From an uncultured Sphingomonadaceae bacterium (lineage in GTDB: Bacteria > Pseudomonadota > Alphaproteobacteria > Sphingomonadales > Sphingomonadaceae): a DNA stretch of 64,000 nucleotides. Made by a program: the position numbers and the translations under genes. Below, in pieces: positions 24,931-33,204 of this stretch (positions are counted from its first letter, which is position 1; every line of letters begins with the position of its first letter). Under the pieces are notes generated by a model that saw nothing but the letters and a program-made list of their open reading frames with translations, was not told the origin of the DNA and searched no databases. The stretch is from the NCBI GenBank assembly GCA_947488625.1, contig CANKZR010000001.1, positions 1,488,001 through 1,552,000 of the forward strand. Direction: 5' to 3'.

Positions 24931-25734
24931 CTAGCCTAACCAGTGCTTCCGATTTGCAGCATGGCGTAGTTTCATCAACACGCTACCCAGCACCAGCAGG
25001 CTCGCGGAAACTGTTGCGAACGCAATGGCAGGCACCGTCTGACCCCCCGCCATGTAGATGGCGAGCAGGGCCCATAGGAAAACACCCGCATAGACAGGAT
25101 TGCCCCGCCCTCGCCATACGGCCAGTGCCGCTATAATCCCGCCGATGCCAACGACACCCGCTGCAAGCATAATGTTATCACTATCGGCACCGACGCCGTA
25201 GTACCGCAGCGTCGCCGAAATATTGACGATCGTGGCTGCCGTAAGCCAGGCGGCTAACGCGCTGAGCGGAAGCATCACCAGCCACCGTTCGGCCGCGGTA
25301 AAATCGCGATCCAGGTGATAGAGTTTGCGGTAGACCGTCAGAACGCACACCAGGGCGATACTGATTACAAGTGCCGAGGCGACGGTCAGCGCATAGAACT
25401 GCGTGTAGAGAGCCCATAAGCCGTTCAGGACGAAAACGCCCGTGGCAGGCCATGCGATCCGGTTCAACAAAGCGTTGTATCTTTGTGACGGCAGCGCCTG
25501 ATAAATCGCATACAGCGCCGATCCGGCAAACAGCGGCCCCCAGATGGCAAAGGCCCAGCCTGCCGGCGTAATAAGCGTGCGCGTAGCATCGGATCGGCTG
25601 CCTATATCCTCACCGATGCCGAAGTTGGGCAGGAACGTGGAACCGATTTGCAGAACGACAGCAAGCACCACTGCAAGGCGCTGAAGCGGGTTGCGGGGAT
25701 TGGGCGTACGTCGCGGAGCGGAACCGATTGTCAT
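24931..25734 (-). CDS. TspO/MBR-related membrane protein
   Basis: An integral membrane protein of about 267 residues with seven or eight hydrophobic segments. LITPAGWAFAIWGPLF is the hallmark of the tryptophan-rich TspO-related group, although the protein is longer than classic five-helix TspO (about 160 residues). Ligand and function are unknown; relatives are linked to porphyrin or stress signalling. I chose the ATG at 25734 (MTIGSAPRR) because membrane segments start soon after; an upstream ATG at 25776 is possible. It is last in the leftward run with the serine hydrolase, methyltransferase and photolyase genes. Confidence 0.72.
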   Translation of the reverse strand: MTIGSAPRRTPNPRNPLQRLAVVLAVVLQIGSTFLPNFGIGEDIGSRSDATRTLITPAGWAFAIWGPLFAGSALYAIYQALPSQRYNALLNRIAWPATGVFVLNGLWALYTQFYALTVASALVISIALVCVLTVYRKLYHLDRDFTAAERWLVMLPLSALAAWLTAATIVNISATLRYYGVGADSDNIMLAAGVVGIGGIIAALAVWRGRGNPVYAGVFLWALLAIYMAGGQTVPAIAFATVSASLLVLGSVLMKLRHAANRKHWLG

Positions 25735-25801
25735 GGAAAAGAGCGTTAGTGCCTGGACCTCATGACCGCCAGACATATTCTTGCGCCGTCGGGCGTTATT
25801 G

Positions 25802-27043
25802 TTACCGCACCATCGGTTCTGCCGGACCACCTACAAGAATGCCGTTCTGTCCCCTGCGGGCATCGATTGCACGTTGAACTGCGGCATAGAAGCGGTTGCG
25901 CTCCTCCCCCGTACCATCATTGCCGGTGGATTGCCGCCAGTTGGAATTCGTAGCGATCACCAGATCGCGTGCCGGGTCGATGAAAATGCCCTGACCGTAC
26001 AGGCCGCTGGCGGCATAGGCCCCACCGGGGTAGGTCCACCATTGATAGGCATAGCCGCGATCGAGGCGTCCGGTTTCGAAAGCCGGATCGGTCGCCTCGT
26101 TGAACCAACCTTCTGGCACCACGCGCTTTCCGCCGGCCATGCCGCCGCCAAGGGTGAAAAGGCCGAAACGCGCCATGTCGCGGGTACTGGCCTGAATGCA
26201 ACAGCCGGATATCTCGCTACCACTGCCCGACAGGATCCAGGTGGCATCCTGCTCCATGCCGAAGGGCGCCCACACCTTTTCGGAGAGGTATTCGGCCAGG
26301 TTCTTTCCCGTTGCCTCGCGCACCAGCACGCCGATCAGGTTGGTCTCACCCGTGTTGTATTGCCAGCGCGTACCCGGCTGCGCATCGCGGGGAAGCTGAC
26401 GCATGTAGTCGACGAGAGCGTCCACGCTATCATCTTCCGGCACATGTTCGTTGAACAAGGCAACGTCCGATTGCGGATCGGAATAGTCCTCACTCCATTG
26501 CACGCCGCTGCTCATGGTCAGCAACTGGCGAATGGTTACCTCGTCATAGGCAGAACCGCGCATGTCCGGCAGATATTTGCTGACCGGATCGTCGAGACTG
26601 TCGATATCGCCATCGGCAAGGGCCGCGCCCACCAGTGTGGAGGTAAGGCTTTTCGCAACCGAGAAGCTGGTCCACTTGCCGTCAGCATCGAAATCGAGGC
26701 CGTAGCGCTCCAGTACGACTTCGCCATCTTGCACCACCACAACCGCTGCGGCATTCTGCCCTTCCATGAAGGCATCCATGTCAAAACCGTCCAGGTCCAG
26801 CGGCTCACCGTCGGGCAGGGGATAGGTCGCGTCGCCGGCCTCGATTACCCGTGCCTCTGCCAGTGCGGGGAAGGCATCGAGTGCGCGAAAAGCTGCGGTT
26901 CGCGTTTCCTCTGGCCAGAACAATACGTCGCGGTCGGTCGGCATGTTGGCAAGTAAACCGCGCTGATCGTCATCCAGCGACACCCAGAAAACACCTGCTG
27001 CCAGGAACACAACGGCGAGAATGCCCAAAATCCACTTTACCAT
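25802..27043 (-). CDS. Beta-lactamase-family serine hydrolase (class C fold)
   Basis: About 413 residues with an N-terminal membrane anchor (WILGILAVVFLAAGVFWV). The catalytic SxxK is in FSVAKSLTS and the YxN motif is in WQYNTGE, so it is a penicillin-binding-protein/class C-type serine hydrolase. Such proteins are usually peptidases or esterases of the periplasm and rarely true resistance enzymes. The ATG at 27043 overlaps the TAA of the methyltransferase gene by one base (TAATG), which decides the start and implies coupling. Confidence 0.85.
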   Translation of the reverse strand: MVKWILGILAVVFLAAGVFWVSLDDDQRGLLANMPTDRDVLFWPEETRTAAFRALDAFPALAEARVIEAGDATYPLPDGEPLDLDGFDMDAFMEGQNAAAVVVVQDGEVVLERYGLDFDADGKWTSFSVAKSLTSTLVGAALADGDIDSLDDPVSKYLPDMRGSAYDEVTIRQLLTMSSGVQWSEDYSDPQSDVALFNEHVPEDDSVDALVDYMRQLPRDAQPGTRWQYNTGETNLIGVLVREATGKNLAEYLSEKVWAPFGMEQDATWILSGSGSEISGCCIQASTRDMARFGLFTLGGGMAGGKRVVPEGWFNEATDPAFETGRLDRGYAYQWWTYPGGAYAASGLYGQGIFIDPARDLVIATNSNWRQSTGNDGTGEERNRFYAAVQRAIDARRGQNGILVGGPAEPMVR

Positions 27044-28278
27044 TACAGGTCCTTCACGAGAGTAACCTGATGAACGTCGATCCCGCCACCCCGAAATCCG
27101 CCTTCGCAATACATCAGGTAAAAGCGCCACAGATCTCGGAAACGCTTGTCGAAATCAGCGGGCAGGCGGCCGTCGTGATAGGCTTCGTCAAAGCGATTGC
27201 GCCAGCATTCCAGCGTTTTGGCATAATCGAGGCCAAAGTCGCGCTGATCGGTCCAGCGCAGGCCGCGCTGCTCTGCCAGACGCTTAAATTCGCTGGTGCG
27301 TATCAGCATTCCGCCCGGGAACACGTAGGCCTGGATGAAATCGGCACTGGCGGCGTAATCATCGAAAATCGGTTCGACGATGGAGATATACTGGATTGCG
27401 ACGCGTCCACCGGGCTTCAGGTTCCGGGCCAGGCAATCCATGAAGGTGGGCCAGTATTCTTGGCCAAGCGCCTCGACCATCTCGACGCTGACAATGGCAT
27501 CGTACTGCCCTGCCATGTCGCGATAGTCGCGTTTCCTGAAGTCCGGCCCGGGATTGTGGGCGCGCGCCCATTCCAGTTGCCGGTTCGAAATGCTGATAGC
27601 CGTAACATCGCGTCCCTCCCCGGCCAGGTGCGCTGCCATCGAGCCCCAGCCGCAACCGATCTCCAGCACGCTCGCCGCATCTCCGATCCGGCCCGTCAGC
27701 GCATCCCACTTGCGTTGTTGTGCGGCCTCCAGTCCATCGTCAGCAAAGTCCAGCGCGCTGGAATAAGCCATCGAAGAGTCGAGCCAGCTGGCGTAGAAAT
27801 CGTTGCCGAGGTCATAGTGCGCATGGATGTTTTTTTCCGCACCCTCGCGCGTGTTGCGTTTCAGCGCGTGCATCGCCTTGGCCGCCCAGCGCCACGGCCC
27901 TTTGGCGCGCGCGGCGTCGCCCAGCGATACGGCGTTTGCCATGAACAGCGCAAACAGCGGCACCGGATCGGGGCTGGACCATTCGCCAGCCTCCCATGCC
28001 TGATACCAGCCGACGGACCCGCCCGTTGCCAGCCGCAGCAGCGCGCGCCAGTCGTGCAGCGTCACCTCGCATTCGAAACCCGGAGCATTGCCACCCAGCG
28101 TGCGCCGGGTGCCATCGGGCAAAGTCCCGTGGATCGTACCGCTGACAAGACCGGCATCGATGGAATCGAGAATTCGGGATACTGCGGGCACAAACAATCG
28201 CGCAAACAGGCCGGGTTTGACCCCGAAACGCTCGCCACTGTCCAGCAGCACCCCTCCCCTTGCATGACCCGCATTCAT
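27043..28278 (-). CDS. cfa: Cyclopropane-fatty-acid synthase family methyltransferase
   Basis: A SAM-dependent methyltransferase that should methylenate unsaturated acyl chains of membrane phospholipids. IHAHYDLGNDFY, VLEIGCGWGSMAAHLA (SAM loop) and VSVEMVEALGQEYW are the family signatures. The N-terminal domain has DWRALLRLATGGSVGW. The start is uncertain. The ATG at 28278 leaves a 43-bp gap to the photolyase gene, whereas the ATG at 28362 would overlap it by about 40 bp. Photolyase and Cfa together suggest a light- and envelope-stress unit, an inference from adjacency only. Confidence 0.9.
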   Translation of the reverse strand: MNAGHARGGVLLDSGERFGVKPGLFARLFVPAVSRILDSIDAGLVSGTIHGTLPDGTRRTLGGNAPGFECEVTLHDWRALLRLATGGSVGWYQAWEAGEWSSPDPVPLFALFMANAVSLGDAARAKGPWRWAAKAMHALKRNTREGAEKNIHAHYDLGNDFYASWLDSSMAYSSALDFADDGLEAAQQRKWDALTGRIGDAASVLEIGCGWGSMAAHLAGEGRDVTAISISNRQLEWARAHNPGPDFRKRDYRDMAGQYDAIVSVEMVEALGQEYWPTFMDCLARNLKPGGRVAIQYISIVEPIFDDYAASADFIQAYVFPGGMLIRTSEFKRLAEQRGLRWTDQRDFGLDYAKTLECWRNRFDEAYHDGRLPADFDKRFRDLWRFYLMYCEGGFRGGGIDVHQVTLVKDL

Positions 28279-28321
28279 GGCGCGCTTTATGGCGACGTTG
28301 CGCCGCCATCTCAAGCGCTTC

Positions 28322-29713
28322 TCAGTCCTTGTGCTCACGGTAATTGGCAAGCGCCCGCTCACGCGCTTCCTTGTGACCGATCAGCTTGGCGGGATAGTCG
28401 TCGGGCTTGCAGCCCTTAGCCTCGGGATCGTGAATGTCATCGCCGCGAAGTTCGGACAATTCGGGCACCCATTCGCGGATGTAATCGCCAGCATCGAACT
28501 TCTCGCTCTGGCTGAGCGGAGCCATGATGCGCACGAACATGTTGCTGTCGACGCCCGTACCGCTGACCCACTGCCAGTTCGTTCCATTGCTGGCATAGTC
28601 GGCATCAACCAGCGTATCCCAGAACCATCGTTCGCCGTGTCGCCAGTCGATCAGCAGGTGTTTGACCAGGAAACTGGCGGTGATCATCCGCACCCGGTTG
28701 TGCATCCAGCCCGTAGCCCAAAGCTGGCGCATTCCGGCATCCACGATCGGGTAGCCGGTCCGGCCCTTTTGCCAGGCCTCCAAATCGTTTTCTATCACGT
28801 GCCCGCGATTGGGATTGCGCCAGAAATTGCCGGTGTAGAGATCGCGATAAGGCTCTTCGCCGTAATCGGGGAACTGGCAAACGAGGTTTTGCGCAAAGTC
28901 GCGCCAGACCAGTTCCGAGCGGAATGTGCGCGCGCCTTCGCTGGTATAGCGGCTCATGGCATCCCACAGCATCCGCGGGCTGACTTCACCATGATGGAGG
29001 TGCGGCGACATACAACTCGTGGCATCCTCGCTCGGCAGATTGCGATCGTCGGAGTAGTCCTTGCTCACCTCCAGAAACGCATCGAAGCGTTCCATGGCTG
29101 CGGCAGTGCCGTGCTGCTCGCCCCAGAATTCGCGCATTCCGCCTGCCCAGTCGGGCGTGGTCGGCAACAGGTCCAGGTCTTCAAGGCCGTCGCTTTTGGG
29201 CCAGCTATCCGGACTGGTGAGGCTAGGTTCCGGCAATATGTCGAACCCGTCGATGGCGGCGAACATCGAATCCCTGAAGGGCGTGAAAATCTTGTAGGGC
29301 GTGCCGCTGCCGGTGGTGACGCTGCCGGGTGGCAGCAGGTAATTGCCGTCGTGCAGTTCCAGATTCAGCAGGTCTTTCAGTTTTCCCTGCGCACGCCGCC
29401 ACCAGTGTTCGTAATGGCGCATGGCGTGAACTGTCTTCGCACCTGTCTCCTCGGCCAATTCGGGCAATACGTCGCAAACGCTGCCGCGCCGCAGTATCAG
29501 TTTCGAACCATGGCGGCCCAGGTCGCGTGCCAGCGATTCCAGCGCATGATGCAGCCACCAGCGGCTGGCCCCGCCCAGCTTGCGGTCACCGGGTGTATCG
29601 TCGTCGAGAATATAGACCGGGATCACCGGTCCTGCCTGCGCGGCGGCAGTCAATGAAGCATGATCGCACAGGCGCAGATCGCGGCGCAGCCAGACAATTT
29701 GTGGTTCGGACAA
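28322..29713 (-). CDS. phrB: Deoxyribodipyrimidine photolyase
   Basis: A 463-residue class I cryptochrome/photolyase that uses light to split UV-induced pyrimidine dimers. The N-terminal antenna domain begins IVWLRRDLRL. The FAD-binding C-terminal half has ELVWRDFAQNL, GYPIVDAGMRQLW, MHNRVRMI and NWQWVSGTGVD. Length is normal. It heads a leftward run with cfa, the serine hydrolase and the TspO-like gene. A 6-4 photolyase is less likely, given the close fit to the classic CPD class. Confidence 0.93.
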   Translation of the reverse strand: MSEPQIVWLRRDLRLCDHASLTAAAQAGPVIPVYILDDDTPGDRKLGGASRWWLHHALESLARDLGRHGSKLILRRGSVCDVLPELAEETGAKTVHAMRHYEHWWRRAQGKLKDLLNLELHDGNYLLPPGSVTTGSGTPYKIFTPFRDSMFAAIDGFDILPEPSLTSPDSWPKSDGLEDLDLLPTTPDWAGGMREFWGEQHGTAAAMERFDAFLEVSKDYSDDRNLPSEDATSCMSPHLHHGEVSPRMLWDAMSRYTSEGARTFRSELVWRDFAQNLVCQFPDYGEEPYRDLYTGNFWRNPNRGHVIENDLEAWQKGRTGYPIVDAGMRQLWATGWMHNRVRMITASFLVKHLLIDWRHGERWFWDTLVDADYASNGTNWQWVSGTGVDSNMFVRIMAPLSQSEKFDAGDYIREWVPELSELRGDDIHDPEAKGCKPDDYPAKLIGHKEARERALANYREHKD

Positions 29714-29742
29714 GTCTGTTCCCCTTCAATCGGGCAACGGTA

Positions 29743-30651
29743 TCAACTTCCGCCCGGTTCCGAACACAGACCATCGGGCAGGGTTACGCTGAAACGGCCA
29801 TCCTCCACGCCGTAATACCGCGCATCGCCCAGCAGGTAGGCACCATCCTCCAGCCGCGTGATGACGGGCGCCCGACTCCAGAACAGGAAGGCATCCACCT
29901 GATCGCTTCGCTCGTGCGCGGATGCCAGGTTGCATGCGGAAAGCGGCGTGTTCCCGACACGCTCTCCATCGACGAAGAAGCTGCCGCTGCCGCTGACCCC
30001 TATGCTCTCCCGCTGCCAGAACGCCAATGGTGGGGGGGAGGAAATCGTTTCGACGAAGGCGGCGTTGCCCGCGCGATCAAACTGCGAGATGGCGAAATTG
30101 GCGACCAGGTATATACCGCACAGCCCCAGCGCTGCCCGTGCTGCGCCGCGCCAGTCCGCTCCGCTCTTTTCGCGTCGCCGAGACAGCCAGGTCCCGCCGA
30201 TCAGCAGAGCCCATAGCCACACGTCGATGATAAATAGGACATCGCCGTAGAACCAGCGACTGGAAAACGGCTCCAGCAGGCGGATGCCGTAAACGTTCAA
30301 CCAGTCGAGCGCCGGGTGCGTAAGGCAACCGATCAGCGCCACGCCGTACAGCCAGCCGAAATGCACGGGCAGTCTGCCCTCTAGCCGCTTGCCTCGGCGC
30401 GCCTGCCAGCGATCCCACCCATACAGCAGGCCAGCCAGCAAGAGCGGCAATAGCAGCAGCGCAATAGGCCCGTGCGTAATACCTCGACGGAAGGCCAGGT
30501 GTTCGACCCCGTCCAGCCAGAAAAAGCATGCTGCATCAATATCAGGCAGGTTTGCCCCGATAATCAGGGCAGGCATGGAGAGGCCCGTTTTCTTCTTGAG
30601 TCCGGTCTGGCCGATCAGTGCGCCGGTCAGGGAGTGGGTGAGATTATCCAT
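29743..30651 (-). CDS. Membrane-bound metal-dependent hydrolase (YdjM/YbcI family)
   Basis: A 302-residue inner-membrane protein. MDNLTHSLTGALIGQ with a downstream NLPDIDA and RRGITHGP are the conserved His/Asp motifs of the YdjM-like family, followed by several membrane helices and a periplasmic C-terminal part. Some relatives in Escherichia coli are LexA-regulated, but no LexA box was identified here. The biochemical role is unknown. It is downstream of the sugar transferase gene and 30 bp before the photolyase start, and could be read with either. Confidence 0.85.
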   Translation of the reverse strand: MDNLTHSLTGALIGQTGLKKKTGLSMPALIIGANLPDIDAACFFWLDGVEHLAFRRGITHGPIALLLLPLLLAGLLYGWDRWQARRGKRLEGRLPVHFGWLYGVALIGCLTHPALDWLNVYGIRLLEPFSSRWFYGDVLFIIDVWLWALLIGGTWLSRRREKSGADWRGAARAALGLCGIYLVANFAISQFDRAGNAAFVETISSPPPLAFWQRESIGVSGSGSFFVDGERVGNTPLSACNLASAHERSDQVDAFLFWSRAPVITRLEDGAYLLGDARYYGVEDGRFSVTLPDGLCSEPGGS

Positions 30652-30740
30652 CGCGCCCGAACCATAGGGTTAGCGTCGCATAGAGCCAGTGGGCTTGCCC
30701 CTTTATCGCCAGCCCATTTCTACCGCAAATTAGCAGAAAC

Positions 30741-32030
30741 CTATTTCGCGCCATGTCCGGTAAACACCACCTGGGCGGTGCGCATCAGGATCAGGAAATC
30801 CAGCCAGTAAGAGAAGTTCTTGATGTAGTAGAAATCGAACTGAAGTTTGTGATCGATGTCGTGCAATTCGGTAACGTGGCCCTGGTTCACCTGCGCCCAG
30901 CCGGTAATGCCGGGGCGTACAATATGGCGGTAATCATAGAAGGGGATTTCCTTCTGGTACCAGTTGCTAAGATCCATGGCTTCGGGTCGCGGTCCTATCC
31001 AGCTCATGTGGCCAAGCAGGATGTTGAACATCTGCGGCAATTCATCGATCCGCGTACGTCGCAGAAATGCGCCGAGGCGGGTGATACGCGGGTCATTTTC
31101 ATTGGTCACTGCCCGCGCGCGCCGTTCCTCCATGCAGTCGGATAATGTCTCGACACGCATTGTGCGGAATTTCGAGACCGTGAAGGGACGGCCCCGAAAG
31201 CCCACCCTCTCCTGCCGAAACAGTATGGGTCCGGGCGAATCCAGCTTCACCAGCAGCGCAATTGCCATCAATGGCACGAGCAATAGTGGAAGCAGCACCA
31301 GCACCATGGTCACGTCGAACAACCGTTTCAGCCGCATGAAGGTCATGTTGGGAAGCAGCGAACCGAAGCTGTTTTCGGAAAGGTGCTCCACCCACACCTT
31401 GCCCGTGGCGGCTTCGTAAACCTGCTTGAAATGAAATACCGGCACGCCTTCCAGTGCAGCGCTGGCAAGCAGCCGTTCCCACGTCTCGTCGAGGTCGGCG
31501 TGCAGGTCCGCCACGATAATCGCGCCCTCGTGCGAAGGCAGCGCGGGCGTGGGAAGCGCCTCCACCATTAATCCAACATTGGCGAGCCGATCGATACGAC
31601 CGCCGGGCACCGCGTAGAATGTGGAACGACCGACCTTGGTCGCGAGGCTGATAACGCCGATATACGCCGCGACGGACGCCACGAAGTTCAACAGGAGAAC
31701 CTGGTTCGAATAATCGAAACGGAACGCCAGGATCGTAAGAGCCACCGCGCCGAAACTGGCGATGAAGGTGGGCAGCACTGCGCCCAGCTGCTTCACACCG
31801 GGATAGATATTTACCCGGCGCGCAAAAAAGATACCCGCCACCAGCGCGATGATGGAACCCGCAAGACTGTGCTGGAGGGTAGCGCTGTGAAAAGCGGAAG
31901 CATCCCCACCGAAGTAGAGAAACGGTGGCAGGAGGGTTCCCAGCACCACGCAGGCGAGCACCTGCACGGCAAATGACCGAAAGATGCTTCGTCCGTCCTG
32001 GACCAGCTCTGAAGGAGCTGCCATCCGCAT
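30741..32030 (-). CDS. Polyprenyl-phosphate sugar-1-phosphate transferase (exopolysaccharide initiation)
   Basis: About 429 residues. Five N-terminal membrane segments and a nucleotide-binding-like middle domain are followed by the bacterial sugar transferase domain: KRLFDVTMVLVLLPLLL, DSPGPILFRQERVGFRGRPF, KFRTMR, RRTRIDELPQMFNIL and GPRPE. It should start exopolysaccharide synthesis by loading a sugar phosphate onto undecaprenyl phosphate. The ATG at 32030 has an AGGGA site and avoids an unlikely Cys/Arg-rich leader. No other glycosyltransferase or Wzx/Wzy gene lies nearby, so it seems to stand apart from its pathway. Confidence 0.9.
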   Translation of the reverse strand: MRMAAPSELVQDGRSIFRSFAVQVLACVVLGTLLPPFLYFGGDASAFHSATLQHSLAGSIIALVAGIFFARRVNIYPGVKQLGAVLPTFIASFGAVALTILAFRFDYSNQVLLLNFVASVAAYIGVISLATKVGRSTFYAVPGGRIDRLANVGLMVEALPTPALPSHEGAIIVADLHADLDETWERLLASAALEGVPVFHFKQVYEAATGKVWVEHLSENSFGSLLPNMTFMRLKRLFDVTMVLVLLPLLLVPLMAIALLVKLDSPGPILFRQERVGFRGRPFTVSKFRTMRVETLSDCMEERRARAVTNENDPRITRLGAFLRRTRIDELPQMFNILLGHMSWIGPRPEAMDLSNWYQKEIPFYDYRHIVRPGITGWAQVNQGHVTELHDIDHKLQFDFYYIKNFSYWLDFLILMRTAQVVFTGHGAK

Positions 32031-32142
32031 GATTATACGTCCCTGTTGCCCGGATCGCAGCAAGGTACTGCAATCATTACCCGCGCATTCACGCGAATAA
32101 CACCTTGCATTAAGCAAGCGTCATGCGGTGCGCAAGTAAGTG

Positions 32143-33189
32143 CTAGACCGGGTCCCCGGCGGTTCCACTAACCGTCCATGTCTGGCCGGTCGCAAGCAGC
32201 TTGGCCAGGCTTGCTTCCTTACCCTTGCTGGCGCGGCGCTTTTCTTCGTGCACCACCGCCTCATAGGTTTCTGCGGGATCATCGTAAATCACACCAAGTG
32301 GCATGGGGAATGCACCGAAAGGCAGTTCCACCAGCATGTGCGCCAGCATGCGGTTCGTGGCATCATGCACCAGCACACCAGCGGCCTCGCCATCGCCATC
32401 AGGCACATCGACCACTTCGAACGACAATGTCTGCGTGTCGAGCTTCAGACCCTTGATGCCGCCTGTCTTCTCGCTGCCGAACAGCATGGGCTTGCCATGC
32501 TCCAGCCAGAGCTGCTGCTGATCCGCGCCCTTGGGCTTGGCGAAATCGTCGAACACGTCCTTGTTATAGACGATGCAGTTCTGGAAGATTTCGATGAAGG
32601 CGGCACCCTGGTGGGCATGAGCTGCCTTCAGGACATCGGGCAGGTTCTTCGATACGTCGATCCCGCGGGCGACGAAGCGCGCGCCGCTGCCCAGTGCAAA
32701 GGCGCAGGGGTTTGCCGGGTGATCGACCGAACCGAGCGGCGTTGAAGGTGAGCGCGTGTTCTCACGGCTGGTGGGCGAATACTGGCCCTTGGTGAGGCCA
32801 TAGATCTCGTTGTTGAACAGCATGATCTGCATGTTCACATTACGCCTGAGCACATGCATCAGGTGGTTACCGCCGATGGAAAGCCCATCACCGTCACCCG
32901 TCACCATCCAGACGTCGAGATCAGGATTGGCCAGCTTGATACCCGTGGCGAAGGCTGGTGCGCGCCCATGGATCGTGTGGAAGCCGTAGGTTTCCATGTA
33001 ATAGGGGAAGCGGCTGGAACAGCCGATGCCCGATACGAACACCGTATTCCTCGGATCACAACCCAGCTGCGGCAAGGTGCGCTGTACGGCCTTGAGGATG
33101 GCATAGTCGCCGCAGCCCGGACACCAGCGAACTTCCTGGTCGGTTTCCCAGTCCTTCAGCGTGGTCTCGATCTTGGTAAGCTCGTTCAT
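32143..33189 (-). CDS. korB: 2-oxoacid:ferredoxin oxidoreductase, beta subunit
   Basis: A 348-residue thiamine-diphosphate subunit. WCPGCGDYAIL near the N terminus and GIGCSSRFPYYM fit the iron-sulphur/TPP core. TGDGDGLSIGGNH plus NNEIYGLTKGQ is the TPP-magnesium motif. With the alpha subunit encoded just upstream (15 bp gap) it should oxidatively decarboxylate 2-oxoglutarate (or another 2-oxoacid) with ferredoxin as acceptor. Substrate choice between 2-oxoglutarate and pyruvate is inferred from the two-subunit KorAB layout. Confidence 0.92.
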   Translation of the reverse strand: MNELTKIETTLKDWETDQEVRWCPGCGDYAILKAVQRTLPQLGCDPRNTVFVSGIGCSSRFPYYMETYGFHTIHGRAPAFATGIKLANPDLDVWMVTGDGDGLSIGGNHLMHVLRRNVNMQIMLFNNEIYGLTKGQYSPTSRENTRSPSTPLGSVDHPANPCAFALGSGARFVARGIDVSKNLPDVLKAAHAHQGAAFIEIFQNCIVYNKDVFDDFAKPKGADQQQLWLEHGKPMLFGSEKTGGIKGLKLDTQTLSFEVVDVPDGDGEAAGVLVHDATNRMLAHMLVELPFGAFPMPLGVIYDDPAETYEAVVHEEKRRASKGKEASLAKLLATGQTWTVSGTAGDPV

Positions 33190-33204
33190 ATCCGTGTGCT
33201 CTTT

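Noticed and set aside
25802-27043. Antibiotic-resistance class C beta-lactamase
   Set aside because: It has a membrane anchor and general serine-hydrolase motifs but no clear AmpC-type context; a peptidase or esterase role is more likely.
26851-28419. A 522-codon plus-strand frame antisense to the serine hydrolase and cfa genes
   Set aside because: Both minus-strand genes show catalytic motifs; the plus frame shows none.
28277-29656. A 459-codon plus-strand frame antisense to the photolyase gene
   Set aside because: The photolyase is complete with all signatures, so this is a shadow.
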